Assembly: GCA_947561585.1 (NCBI GenBank)
Contig: CANNZV010002590.1
Span: 28,097 to 92,096, forward strand
Direction: 5' to 3'
From: Caprella mutica
Taxonomy: Eukaryota > Arthropoda > Malacostraca > Amphipoda > Caprellidae
DNA length: 64,000 nt
The position numbers were made by a program, and so were the translations under genes. A model generated the notes under the pieces. It searched no databases and was not told where the DNA came from. It saw only the letters and a program-made list of their open reading frames with translations. This document shows positions 21,621 to 33,240 of the stretch, one piece after another; position 1 is the first letter of the stretch; every line of letters begins with the position of its first letter.

Positions 21621-22880
21621 TTAAGGTTAGTTCGTTACACATATAACAGGACTTCGTTATATGAGGTCACCGATATTATCATCTATCACATTTTATACAG
21701 GGTAAGCTTGAAAGGTTATTTTAAAAGTTAATTATACATAACATAAAATATTAGGTCATTTTTAATTTGAAATCCTACTTACTAGAAATACAATCTACAT
21801 TTTGAATATTTTCACAAACAGAAAGGTCAGTAGTAATTTGCTTGCTAAACAATAATGCTGTCTTTTGATGGTCGGTGAAGTGAGTCTCTATAAATACTGT
21901 TGATTTCTACATTAATGGTTGACTTAAAATTGTAGTGGGTTGTTCTTGTATAATTTATATATAAGTCTATATTCAATTGTGATAGGGTATTTTCTGTATA
22001 TTTTATTTCTTCAAACTATTTTCATTGAACGTTTATATAGTGTCTTGTATTATAATGACAATATAGCTTTTTAATGTGTTAATTGCAATACAATCGTCAT
22101 TTACTCATAATATTTTCATTCAAAACCTTAGAATTATATTTTTATGAGAGTAATTAAAATGCAATAAAATGATGGCAAATTGTTTTGAGTTTTCTTTTAA
22201 TTATGCTGAGATCAAAGGACTTCAGACTTGACGTTTGCTCCATTTCTTCCATTTTAAAAAGCAATATTGAAATTAGAACTTTATTTACGACAGCAAATAT
22301 TAACTAACATTAATATTTATCCAATTGCTTTCAAATTATTGGTGACTCTGTGCATTTTATTGATATCAAATATTTTTCATTATGAAATTTAAATAAATAA
22401 TCTGGAATATTTTCTATACATTTAACAAATCAAAATTATTCATATATTCCTTCACTTTATCATTAATATCAATCATTAGAATTAGAACGAAGAAAGATTT
22501 TAGTAAAATTTATTAAAATAGTAGTCATCTTTAAATGTTTTCATCAACCTCATGTCCATCTATCTAAAACTTTCTAGATAAAATATATATAATGAATAAT
22601 AAATGCAATTCAGTAGTTATTAGTTTTAAACTGTTTTAATAATATTAAAAAAAAAGAATTGATACAATCTCCCTGTAAATTATAATTACTTTCGACAACA
22701 ATTTGACTATACATTTTTTGATCATTTCTAAACTAATTTGTCATAAAACTTACAGCAGCTTCAGGTAAAAGATCAGAGGAAAAGATACAATGGTACAATA
22801 ATTATTATCTAATAATGATAAGAATATATCTTTACTACCTAGATGATGCCATTTCCAGCGATATGAAATGGTAAGAATTT
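21620..22880. other. no gene recognised
   Basis: AT-rich sequence with no ORF, terminal repeat or array that I can support. Confidence 0.4.
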
Positions 22881-22889
22881 CTGTTATGA

Positions 22890-23195
22890 AATTGATCATA
22901 GAAGTTCATATAAGAAATACCATCAGAAAATCTTCGAAGATTTAAGATGGTTCAATAATAGAAGTTCAAATAAGAAATACCATCAGAAAATCTTCGAAGA
23001 TTTAAGAGGGATCAGTCATAGAAATTTATATAAAAAATATTATCGTAAAATCTTCGCAGATTTAGGATGTTACAGCCATTCAAATTCATAGTAGGATTAT
23101 TATCAGAAAATCTTCGTAGATTTAAGATGGTTCATTCATAGAAGTTCATATAAGGAACATTATCAGAAAATATTCGGAGATTTTGGTTGATATAA
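22890..23195. repeat. about 60-bp tandem repeat, five units
   Basis: Units carry CATAGAAGTTCATATAAGAA and CAGAAAATCTTCGAAGATTT. Five diverged copies in a row. Confidence 0.85.
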
Positions 23196-23219
23196 TCTAC
23201 TATACATCATGGTTGGGAA

Positions 23220-23300
23220 ATATTACGTGATTATAGATGTTTATAGGATATTTTGCCCATGGATGATATATATCGAATATTATCTATAATCACGTAAGAT
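23220..23300. repeat. short palindrome
   Basis: ACGTGATTATAGATG near 23224 is repeated in reverse as CTATAATCACGT near 23285, enclosing about 45 bp. Could be a small foldback element core. Confidence 0.5.
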
Positions 23301-23354
23301 CTAGCCCCCCATAATGTCTGTACACTATAATCTTCTATGACCCAACCATAATGT

Positions 23355-23515
23355 TCTCCCTGGGTAACGATATCGAGGGAATATTCCAGGAATTAGTGAA
23401 AATTAGTTGATCCCTATCGATATCGAGGGAATATTCCAAGAATTACTGAAAATTTGTTGATCCACTAAGGATATCGAGGGAATATTCCAGGAATTAGTGA
23501 ATAATAGTTAATCCC
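23355..23515. repeat. about 62-bp tandem repeat, three units
   Basis: Each unit begins GATATCGAGGGAATATTCCA and continues with GGAATTAGTGAAAATTAGTT. Three copies. Confidence 0.85.
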
Positions 23516-23649
23516 CTAAAAATTATACAAGAAACGATTATAATAGAAATAATCTATGAAATATGAAACTATATTTATCGATGATAACCTAAAGATAAAC
23601 TTGAGTTATCATATTGCATAAAGTTCATTAAAAATCCTACTTCTTCTGT

Positions 23650-23800
23650 GTCCAGGATGGTCGAGTGGTTAGCGTCGCAAGCAGAAGTCAACAAGGTGCT
23701 GGCTCGAGACCCGGAAAGATCACTTCATTTCTTTCTCCATTTCTTTCCATTTAATTTGTATATAACAATATGTTTCATTCAACTAATTCATGTGAAATCA
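23650..23800 (+). mobile_element. SINE-like head with pol III boxes
   Basis: A-box-like GGTCGAGTGGTTAGCG (23659-23674) and B-box GGCTCGAGACCC (23701-23712), about 40 bp apart, as in a tRNA-derived promoter. The sequence does not fold into a good tRNA cloverleaf, so a SINE head is the better reading. A possible tail with T runs lies near 24200-24240, after an inserted duplication. Confidence 0.5.
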
Positions 23801-23854
23801 AATGTACACGTACAAATGCAGTATATGCTAGGAAAAATTTATTTTGGTATTCTT

Positions 23855-24170
23855 CTAGGATTATGGGAGAAATCATCTGATAGTATAGGAGATTCCCCCT
23901 TTTTATTATAGGAGTGAACATGGTAGAAAACTTGGACATAAGCACCCCCAATTCTCTTCTATGATTATGGTAGAAAGACTCCTTTAATCTCCCAAAATCT
24001 TCAATGATTATGGGTGAAATCATCTGATGGTATAGGAGATTCCCCCCTTTAATTATAGGAGTGAACATGGTGGAAAACTTGGACATAAGCACCCCAATTC
24101 TCTTCTATGATTATGGTAGAAATGCTCCTTTAATCTCCCAAAATCTTCTATGTCCCCCCTATAATTTTCT
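23855..24170. repeat. about 160-bp tandem duplication
   Basis: Two copies of a unit with GGAGAAATCATCTGATAGTA, GGAGATTCCCCC and AACTTGGACATAAGCACCCC. The short ORFs across it are products of the duplication. Confidence 0.8.
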
Positions 24171-24249
24171 CCCTGGGTGGTTGCGAGTACATTGGCGTCT
24201 AATAGCATTTTTTTTGTACATTTTTGTAATTATTTGTAACTATTAAAAA

Positions 24250-24728
24250 TGGAATTGGAAATCAAACCACATATTGAGCATTACATTATTATCAATATAT
24301 GACAATTAAATAATATAGCAACAAATAACCATAAACGATAATTTCTCAGATTCTCAGTTCTACTAAGAGACAGCTAAAGTTTCATTAATATCTAACAAAA
24401 TATTAGAACAAGAAAAATAAGTCTCTATATAGCGATATATGGTAAATAATGAGATTTAATTATTTATTCATCTAGCTAGATAAAAATAATAGTAGCTACA
24501 TTTAGAATATAAATAATTCAACAATTAGGAGATACATGATACAATTAATTATTTTGTGCCATTTTCTGTCTTATGAGATATTTGGTGATCTCTCAGTAAC
24601 ATTTTAAGTTTTGAAAAGCTTCTTTCTAATTCAACTGATGTCAACGGAGTCTACTTTAAATACATTGCATTTTGTGCTATATTCCTTTCAATTTGCACCT
24701 CTTTCACTCTAGCGATAACCCTTCGTAT
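24250..24728. other. no gene recognised
   Basis: AT-rich, without recognisable coding sequence or element ends. Confidence 0.4.
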
Positions 24729-24734
24729 TTATTC

Positions 24735-24959
24735 TCTGTGTTGCAATCCAGGATTATTTGCTTCAATGCGGTTGGTATCAAGTTGGTTGGTATCATCAAA
24801 TCTACAAATTGATACAACATTTGATTTTTTGTAGCTACTTAGCTTCACATTGCATGGCTTGCATTTCAAAACAACGTTTTTTTTTTTGCATAAGACATCT
24901 CCAAATTCATCAACTGAATTTCGTATCATGACGTTATCAGACCGCTTAACTTTAGTCAT
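24735..24959 (-). pseudogene. fragment with CGBP1/hAT-type zinc-finger signature
   Basis: The minus-strand reading has SVDEFGDVLCKKKNVVLKCKP followed by CNVKLSSYKKSNVV. The pattern VDEFGDVLxCKxCNVKxSxxKK resembles the N-terminal zinc finger seen in hAT transposases and CGG-repeat-binding relatives. The histidine half of the finger is missing and no further exon is seen, so this is probably a decayed fragment. Confidence 0.4.
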
Positions 24960-25219
24960 TATTAAGAGTTGTTAAGACTACGAGGACTTGGAACTAAATG
25001 ACTTGCTGAAATATTCCAAAAAAATGTACATAGAAAATGGAGCAACTGTAGCGTAAACTTTAACATCTCTTAAATAGAGTTTTGCATGCTATAGCATAGA
25101 CAAAAATATCCTTAAATAGAATTTTATATGCTTTATGCAAAATATATTAATGCCTATGGAGCATAGATCATCTATGCTTTTATAGCATTCTATGCTGTTA
25201 TTTTGTTAGAGCATAGAAA

Positions 25220-25570
25220 TCCAGGCTCTAGTTATATATGACCTTGACCACCAAATAATTTTTGAGTTATAAATGACCTTGACCTCAACCATTGACTCGT
25301 TCGTTCCTAAAATCTAGTAAACTTGTAACTGGATAATGACCAATCGTCTAATATTTTCTGAGTTATTGAGTGATAAATGACCTTGACCTTTAACCGGATC
25401 ACTTCCAAAATTCTATCAGATGGTTCCCGGACATTAACACATCGTTCCATCAAATTTTGGGCAATTTGGTTGAATGCTTTTGAGTTATTAGGTTATAAAT
25501 GGCCTTGACCTTGATCTTTGAGCTTCGACCCGATCGACCGACATACTTCTTAGTTCTTTATAGTAGATCA
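25220..25570 (-). repeat. dispersed GACCTTGACC repeat
   Basis: Reversed relative of the sequence at 62160-62498: phrases such as TTATAAATGACCTTGACCTC recur about every 90-110 bp and pair with GAGTTATTGAGT. It is a known style of dispersed repeat in animal genomes; its mechanism is not apparent here. Confidence 0.6.
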
Positions 25571-26824
25571 TCATGTGCACATATATCTCCATCATTTTTG
25601 GTTTCACATGAATATTATAGATGCTTCTGAGCTTTTTGTCAGTTTGTAGGTATTTGTCCAATATTTATCATTGATAAAAGAATTTTTTTTTTTCGTGTTT
25701 GGTATCTGTTATTTTCGCTGCGGTTATTATTTTGATTTAAAGCCTTCTAGTCATTGAACTTTTTATCTACGATGTAAATACTTAAGGAAGTTATTATTCA
25801 TTAGTACTTGTTTGATGCGACTAAGTTGTGTGGAGTAGGAGTACCAGTCAGAACATAATATATATGGTCATCTGAATAAAAGTCATTATTACTGATACTG
25901 TGTAGCGTTGGATGCGAATACTTTAGTAGTTGCAGCTGAACTCTGACTGCATTTATAGTAGTACAAAAACCCTCAAAAGTAAAGAATATCCCCCCTCTAC
26001 GACCGTTCATCTCCCAAATTGGGACAGTGACTTGCAGTACCGCAAAGAATGTTTACAGTCACGTCACAGTAACACTGAAAAGTTGAGCTGCTGTTTCTTG
26101 TTCTGTAGTTATGGGTGGAGAGTATAGTCAAAAATTACTCATTGAAATATTGTAGTCCGAGCACAGTGAGTGACGAACTTATTTCATTAAAAATCATTCA
26201 TAAATTTAATCAAATTCGAAAAGCTTAAGAATGTAAAGAAAATATAAAAGCATTTCACTTACCGTTTTATATAATTCATAACATAGCATTTTTGTTATGT
26301 ATAAAATATTTATTTAATATTACTGTGAGAAATACTAAATTGAATAATAATTGAATGTGCTGAAGAATTATTTTGTGGTATAAAATTTATAATTAAGTAA
26401 AAGTAAAGACAATACTTTTCCATTTAAAGCAAGAAATAACAATAATACTTAATGGACTTATTCCAGTAATTAACCATGTAGGAATAAGTAAAACTTCTGT
26501 TTTATTTGCATTAAAATCAATTAACTTTGTTTTTAATATATTTTATGTATTGGTTTATAAAACTATTAAGCTTATAAAAAATATGTTGAAAACAATTGTT
26601 TCTGATATAAGAACTACATTATCAGCAAATGATGTACAAAAAGTTATTACAATTTTCTGAATTACACAAACTAAAATGTCGAAAATTGAAAAACAAATAC
26701 TATAGAATAATATTAATAATTGAAAATTGAAAAACAATGTGTGGTTACTATTGGTTTGAAATAAAAGCTTTTATCACTTATTTGGACATATATTTATTGT
26801 TAGGATAAGTAGTCACAAATCATT

Positions 26825-27125
26825 TTGTAGATTGGTGTAATGGCATGGACTCCATGTCTTTTGGAGTAGAAAATCTCTATTGTTGATGTCGAATGTTTTC
26901 CCTGTATCAAGAAATAAATGTCGATTTATCATTAAAATATAATGGTCAGTAGATACGCATTTCCAAAACCAATATCGATGTACTCTTCATAAGAGAACTG
27001 TTGGCATCTATTTATTAGTCAGTTTTTTTAATATAAATTCTATAAACATTCTGTTAAAAATGGCTGGAATAGATTGGTCTATAATTTGATGTATCGCCAT
27101 AATTACCGGAGTTGATAAATGGTAT
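26825..27125 (-). pseudogene. LINE reverse transcriptase fragment
   Basis: Minus-strand pieces in shifted frames: GDTSNYRPI, then PAIFNRMFIEFILKKLTN, then LFLDTGKTFDINNRDFLL. These align with the RT landmarks NYRPISxLxxxxKIxE and LFLDxxKAFDxVxHxxLL of CR1/Jockey-type non-LTR elements. There are several stops. Only the fingers and motif A regions are present. Confidence 0.65.
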
Positions 27126-27683
27126 AAAATGAGCGAATTTCTATTTTTTTTTAATCAAAACATCTTTCAATAAATGCGTTGAAAATTGAAAGCGTTTTTT
27201 TACTGTTCAAAGTTCAAGTTAAGCACTTACACAGTATAACTGATTTTTTATATTGAAGCTCTTTTATTTGAAGGTTATTAGTACTATTTTATATCCCAAT
27301 CACTGACACTGGGTTAATGGTGAAGGAATAATGAATACAAGGGTTGAAATAATTAAATTATCTAAATTTGTTTGTTCGAGCTGTTAACAAGAAGAGTTGC
27401 AACTGATGAGAAATAGCCATTCAAATAATTAGACCATCTCTCACAAGCAACAACATCTCTTCCATCTTTTCTTAATTGGCAGCGTTTGTATTTTCGTCTC
27501 AGTCCAAAATGGAGTTAATTTGTCGTCAGGTTTTCTTTGAGTTGCCAGAACAATATTTTTGTTTTGAATGGAATTAATTAATATTTTTCATGTTTTTTAA
27601 TACTGATTCATTCGTTAGTATTATTTTTTTAGTATTTCATTGTATTAATTAATGGAAATATTTCATGAAAGCAGTTGTGCAGA

Positions 27684-28611
27684 ATGAGTCAAAAAATGGG
27701 TCCAAGATTAAAATCGCCATAACGTTAACAAGAACAGTCGTTTATTTGTGTGGTTTTCATTGACTAATGCAGAATTTTATCAGCTACAACCACATTTTTC
27801 GTTTGTTTTTATATTCCTAATAGGCTTTTCTACAGGGTGGTCATAAGCAGAGGGTGGTGAAAAACTCATACGTAATTGTTAAAGGATATCAAAATGGGTA
27901 TGCTTAGCCAGTATTTCTCTGTATAAATAAAGAATCAGTTGCATATTATGAAGATCTAAAGTATTACATTGTTTAACAAAAACAACCATCATCTCCCATT
28001 ATTCTCAATACATTTTTTCATCCGTTTTCCTGACTGTTTTCAGTGATCTTTTAATTATCTCAGAATTAGCCTTCAAGAAATCCACACCGTGCGTTATTCG
28101 TTCTTTTCATAGATTCAGATTAGCAGAAGGGGAGGAGCATACTTCATTTCTTAAATAACACAACAATAAATATTTTCAAGCTGTTAAATGGCATGACCAT
28201 TGGAAATTACTTGATGTTCAAAACTTCCCCCAGTCGTTCATTGACAGCGAGTGTTCTGTGTACTGGGGTATCATCCTGCATTATTGCATCCACCATACCT
28301 GATTTAGAGTTTCTCCATAAATATGTCGTATTTCCGGAATTATCCGCTAATTCAACATAATGGTTCTTAAAAATTATGCTAATATTCAGAGATAAACTTT
28401 GATAATCAGGGTTTGAAATATGCTGCGCAAAAGCATTTCCACCACCCTCTACTTAAGACCAACCTGTAGAAAAATTATTAGGAATATGAAAACAAACGAT
28501 TAAAATGTGGTTATAGCTAATAAAAATCAGCAGTAGTCAAATAAAACCACATGGAAATAGTAGTCAAAGTGATCGCGATTTTAATCTCGTACACGCTTTT
28601 TTTTACTCATA
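27684..28611. mobile_element. palindromic element with a mariner-type insertion at its centre
   Basis: Arms of about 145 bp (27684-27830 and 28469-28611) are inverted repeats, for example AAGATTAAAATCGC against GCGATTTTAATCTC. Between them sits a second element with its own TA-flanked termini. The arms alone would make a 290-bp foldback MITE. The outer boundaries are approximate. Confidence 0.65.
27833..28466 (-). mobile_element. 634-bp Tc1/mariner-like remnant
   Basis: Termini CAGGGTGGTCATAAGCAGAG and (reversed) CAGGTTGGTCTTAAGTAGAG, with TA on both sides. On the minus strand near 28240-28310 it reads MQDDTPVHRTLAVNERLGEV, which fits the second catalytic-Asp region of Tc1/mariner enzymes (QDDxPxH). 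Otherwise internally deleted. Confidence 0.75.
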
Positions 28612-29679
28612 CTATATAGTTTATAATGTAAATTGGATGGTAGAGAGTTAGGGTCTGTTGAATTATGATTAATTGATCCATCTTTGTAAATATTTTGTAT
28701 GAACTCTTCAATGTTATTCGAATTATTCTTCCGACAGTAAGAAGTATGTTACTCGGTAACATGAGTTGTGTCGATAATTAATAAAGAAGGTATATTGCCA
28801 CAATACCAGATTTATTTAGATTGCATACCCAAATGTGATCTAATAGGGAAAACTAGTGACTAGTTAACTTCTAGTTGGTTTGTCAATCGTATTTTTTAAT
28901 TTAAAACCCGTGATGATATTAATAGAAATTATTTAATTAGAAGGATTAAAAAATTTATTATTTAACACTTTAGTATTAAAACCACCTAAAATTATAAAAT
29001 TACAAGCAACAGTATGTCGTTTATTAGAGTTTGATTAAAGATGTTAATGAAATAATAATTAAGTGGTCAATACAGGCAAACTATCATCAAATTTACATAT
29101 ACGTACTCTATTAAATAGTACAAACCAAATTTCCAGTTCATATGTTATAAATAATAATTTATCTATGATTCTAATATTAAATTACTTCCAATATTATATA
29201 GTTATACCGCCACCCTAGCATTTACTGTGCACTTATTTGCCTCACTAAATCCTTTCAAATAGCAGTTATTTAGTAATCTACATACTAAAGCATATGGCAT
29301 CTCCTAATACTTGGAAAACTTAAGTGCATTAAAAAGAATTTTTTTTATAGTTATATCATAGTTTTTAATCAGTTACCCTTCATTTAAAGTGTAACTGATT
29401 GCTTCCGGAAAGGAAAATAATAACTATTTTTATAGAGTAAATTCCATGATATTTCCACTATTAATGTTACTAGTACAGTCCTAGCTGTTATTGAATCTAA
29501 ATTATATTCGAATGAAATTGTGTATTATGGATAAACATATTCTGATTAAACAAAAAAAATCTCATAGAACAAAATAATTTTTTTTTTAATACATAGTGTC
29601 AATTATTATTGTAGCCCGTAGTCATGATACTGCCACAAATGATTCATTTTTCCATTTAATATGTGTATCTAAATATGAA
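28612..29679. other. no gene recognised
   Basis: AT-rich sequence preceding the Penelope-like element. No ORF or terminal structure found. Confidence 0.4.
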
Positions 29680-30563
29680 GTTACAATTAATTAAGTTAAA
29701 TAAACAAATAAATGAACTCAGTGAAAAACAATCTACATATAAAAGAAAAAATCATTTTAAAATAAACAATTCCGTAGAAGCCCCTTGTGAATTTAATTGG
29801 GGCTTCTGTTCATAAATAAAAATGGATTCCAATGTCCTCAAATCGTAACTATTGCAGGTTGATAAAATTTTGAAATCATTTTCCGAAATTTGATGGTTAT
29901 TATCATATGAATGGTTTAAAATTTTGCTATTTTCTTGATTAGATAAAACAGTAAAGGGGTTTCTGAAGGAAACCCCTCTGTGTTGACAAACTCGAACCTT
30001 TAATTGTTTCCTTGTCTCGCCTATGTAGGCCGCGGAGCACTGTCCGCAAGTGAATTTATAAATGACGTTGGAAACAAGTAAAGGTGGGAGTTTGTCCTTA
30101 TACTTAAACATATTGCCAATAGTGTTAGAAGAATTGAAAATGAATTTAGGATCGATTTGAGGATAAAACTTACTAATTAAAGATGTTAATTTACGTTTGA
30201 GGACATTGGAATAATGGCCTAAATATTCTAACTTAACATAAATTGGTTTCCTAGAACAAGTTATTTTAGAAGGAGGTGGATTATATAAATTGTCTATGGT
30301 CTTCCTAAACATACTATCTATAATTTTGTTTGTGAACTTATTTCTCAAAAAATATTCCCTAAGATAAGACAATTCATTTTCAAACAAAGTTACATTAGAA
30401 CAAATCCTAAAGGCCCTATAAACTAAACATGAAATAATATTGAGTTTAAAACTAAAAGGAATAAAAGAATTAAATTTCATACCAAGGCCAGTGAACGTTT
30501 TCTTGCGATATACAGAAGTAATAAATTTATCATTTTCTCTACTTATTAAAACGTCTAAGAAAT
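29680..30563 (-). mobile_element. inverted 5'-truncated Penelope-like copy
   Basis: On the minus strand this encodes the last 270 or so residues of the same protein as the adjacent full ORF, with identical amino acids from FLDVLISREND to the end. It is therefore a 5'-truncated copy joined head to head with the complete one. It stops 3' at the sequence TTAATTGTAAC (matching 33113), about 120 bp short of the tail of the full copy. Such inverted partial copies are typical of Penelope-like elements. Confidence 0.9.
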
Positions 30564-30620
30564 TTATTAAAATTCGGTTTCCACGGAACAAATCTATTAT
30601 TGAAACTTTACGTCACCGCT

Positions 30621-33041
30621 ATGGAGAACAAGTTTTTTAAATTATTTCGAAATTGTGAAAAGTTAGACTTCAAAATCAAGAAGACAGAAGAAGACATTTA
30701 TTTTCTGACATCGTGCATTAAGAACAAGTTAACTCCAAAATTTGTTAATTTCAAGCTTTATTCGAGTAGGATTCGTCGCACCTCCTTTTACAGCGATTTC
30801 CAGAAGAAACTTCTGGAAGATGAATTAAATGAAAAGAGAACTCAAAAACGCACATTATTATCAAGATATTCCATACTTTGTAGTGATCTGCAAGCATCAA
30901 CATCATGGATAGATTTCAACCATCTCTTCTCATATATCAACAACCACAACAGTAACAAAATAGATGAAGTTAAAGAAATTCATAGACGTAAACTTTTTAA
31001 TTTGGGATTACGAACAGCACGAGAGGAGCTTGACCCTAGTAACTTAATATTTAATTACTCAAGAAAAAGATTATCAACAAATGAAGTAAATGCCCTAGCT
31101 AATGGACTCAAAATTGGACTTCCTCCTAAGAAAATAAATTATCACAAATTTTTCCTCTCTTTTGAAAAACTATTCACTGATTTGAAAAATAATGACATCT
31201 CACCACTTCTTCCCGATGGTTTAAATCGAGTAAGGACTTCATTGAAACACCTTGCTTACAGCACATTTTACTCCTTCAACCCTCATAGTCTCAACCCGGA
31301 TAAGAAACTAGTTAGCACACTTCAAAATTTGAGCAAAGATAAGGATATCGTTATTTTGAAACCTGATAAAGGAAACGGCATAGTTATTTTGAACAAAGAA
31401 GATTACAACTCAAAGATGCAAGAGATTATTTCGGACACCACCAAATTTAAAATTATAAATGAAGACTGGTTTAAAGTTACATTAAGACACGAAGACAAAA
31501 TTAATCGATTTTTGGCAAAACTTCTTAAAGAGAAGCACATCAGTCAAGCTGTACACGACCATCTGAGGCTGTCCAGCTCTTCACCGGGGGTAATGTATGG
31601 TTTACCCAAAATTCATAAAGTTAATGTCCCTTTACGACCTATTTTATCATCAATAGGCACAGCTGGTTATAAAATCTCTAAATTTCTTCTACCATATTTA
31701 ACTCCACTCACTTCTAACCAATATACTGTTCAAGATAGTTTCTCATTTGTTAAAGATATAATCAACACTCCAAATAGTAATAAGTATGTAATGGCTAGTT
31801 TTGACATTAAGTCACTTTTTACAAATATTCCCATAAATGAAACTATTAATATTGCTTCCGATTCATTGTACGACAACAATATTTATGATGTCCCTTCTTT
31901 TACAAAATTATATTTTAAAAATCTTCTGGAAATGGCTGTAAAGGAGGTGTTATTTATTTTTAATAATGTTTTATATTCTCAGTTTGATGGTGTAGCTATG
32001 GGTAATCCCTTAGGTCCAACGCTAGCGAACGTTTTCTTGTGCTATCATGAAGTAAATTGGCTCAATAATTGTCCTTCTGACTTTAAACCAGTAGTTTATA
32101 AAAGATACATTGACGATACTTTCATACTTTTTAGGCACAGTTCTCACATTACAAAATTTCTAAACTATTTAAATTCTCAACATTCTAATATTAAATTCAC
32201 TTGTGAGACTGAAATTGATTCCAAATTAAATTTCTTAGACGTTTTAATAAGTAGAGAAAATGATAAATTTATTACTTCTGTATATCGAAAGAAAACGTTC
32301 ACTGGCCTTGGTATGAAATTTAATTCTTTTATTCCTTTTAGTTTTAAACTCAATATTATTTCATGTTTAGTTTATAGGGCCTTTAGGATTTGTTCTAATG
32401 TAACTTTGTTTGAAAATGAATTGTCTTATCTTAGGGAATATTTTTTGAGAAATAAGTTCACAAACAAAATTATAGATAGTATGTTTAGGAAGACCATAGA
32501 CAATTTATATAATCCACCTCCTTCTAAAATAACTTGTTCTAGGAAACCAATTTATGTTAAGTTAGAATATTTAGGCCATTATTCCAATGTCCTCAAACGT
32601 AAATTAACATCTTTAATTAGTAAGTTTTATCCTCAAATCGATCCTAAATTCATTTTCAATTCTTCTAACACTATTGGCAATATGTTTAAGTATAAGGACA
32701 AACTCCCACCTTTACTTGTTTCCAACGTCATTTATAAATTCACTTGCGGACAGTGCTCCGCGGCCTACATAGGCGAGACAAGGAAACAATTAAAGGTTCG
32801 AGTTTGTCAACACAGAGGGGTTTCCTTCAGAAACCCCTTTACTGTTTTATCTAATCAAGAAAATAGCAAAATTTTAAACCATTCATATGATAATAACCAT
32901 CAAATTTCGGAAAATGATTTCAAAATTTTATCAACCTGCAATAGTTACGATTTGAGGACATTGGAATCCATTTTTATTTATGAACAGAAGCCCCAATTAA
33001 ATTCACAAGGGGCTTCAACTGAATTATTTATTTTAAAATGA
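30621..33041 (+). CDS. Penelope-like element RT / GIY-YIG endonuclease
   Basis: Intact 806-residue ORF from the ATG at 30621 (an in-frame TTG lies 21 bases upstream). An N-terminal helical region of about 150 residues precedes LKPDKGNGIVIL (near 250), GLPKIHK (near 325), FDIKSLFTNIP (near 395), AMGNPLGPTLANVFL (near 460) and the catalytic YIDDTF (near 495). The C-terminal nuclease has IYKFTCGQCSAAYIGETRK (from about 704). In Penelope-like elements the RT copies the RNA and the GIY-YIG domain nicks the target. The absence of stops and the near-identical inverted partner suggest recent activity. Confidence 0.95.
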   Translation: MENKFFKLFRNCEKLDFKIKKTEEDIYFLTSCIKNKLTPKFVNFKLYSSRIRRTSFYSDFQKKLLEDELNEKRTQKRTLLSRYSILCSDLQASTSWIDFNHLFSYINNHNSNKIDEVKEIHRRKLFNLGLRTAREELDPSNLIFNYSRKRLSTNEVNALANGLKIGLPPKKINYHKFFLSFEKLFTDLKNNDISPLLPDGLNRVRTSLKHLAYSTFYSFNPHSLNPDKKLVSTLQNLSKDKDIVILKPDKGNGIVILNKEDYNSKMQEIISDTTKFKIINEDWFKVTLRHEDKINRFLAKLLKEKHISQAVHDHLRLSSSSPGVMYGLPKIHKVNVPLRPILSSIGTAGYKISKFLLPYLTPLTSNQYTVQDSFSFVKDIINTPNSNKYVMASFDIKSLFTNIPINETINIASDSLYDNNIYDVPSFTKLYFKNLLEMAVKEVLFIFNNVLYSQFDGVAMGNPLGPTLANVFLCYHEVNWLNNCPSDFKPVVYKRYIDDTFILFRHSSHITKFLNYLNSQHSNIKFTCETEIDSKLNFLDVLISRENDKFITSVYRKKTFTGLGMKFNSFIPFSFKLNIISCLVYRAFRICSNVTLFENELSYLREYFLRNKFTNKIIDSMFRKTIDNLYNPPPSKITCSRKPIYVKLEYLGHYSNVLKRKLTSLISKFYPQIDPKFIFNSSNTIGNMFKYKDKLPPLLVSNVIYKFTCGQCSAAYIGETRKQLKVRVCQHRGVSFRNPFTVLSNQENSKILNHSYDNNHQISENDFKILSTCNSYDLRTLESIFIYEQKPQLNSQGASTELFILK

Positions 33042-33240
33042 TTTTTTCTTTTATATATAGATTGTTTTTCACTGAGTTCATTTATTTGTTTATTTAACTT
33101 AATTAATTGTAACATTAGTGATATTTATTGATTTCTGTATCCTAGATAGGAGAATTTTGTATTTATATAGTAGAATTAAGATATATTTAGGTTTCCTGAG
33201 GATGATTTTTTGAAAAAATCGAAAGCTTGAAGAAATATGG
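33042..33240 (+). other. 3' tail of the Penelope-like element
   Basis: Holds CCTGAGGATGA, then a stem GATTTTT/AAAAATC (33204-33220), then CGAAAGCTTGAA. Penelope-like and related elements often carry a hammerhead-like motif CTGANGA-stem-GAAA near their ends. Here the core spacing is not canonical, so catalysis is doubtful. A similar arrangement lies at 48957-49005. Confidence 0.45.

Noticed and set aside
23650..23725. Functional tRNA gene
   Set aside because: Box A and box B are present but an acceptor stem and anticodon arm cannot be drawn; a SINE head is the more likely reading.
26555..26737. 60-codon hydrophobic minus-strand frame
   Set aside because: Phe/Ile-rich translation of AT-rich DNA with no start context or conservation that I can recognise.
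33195..33232. Active hammerhead ribozyme
   Set aside because: The core reads CTGAGGATGA instead of CTGATGA and the third stem is not evident; kept only as a hammerhead-like motif.
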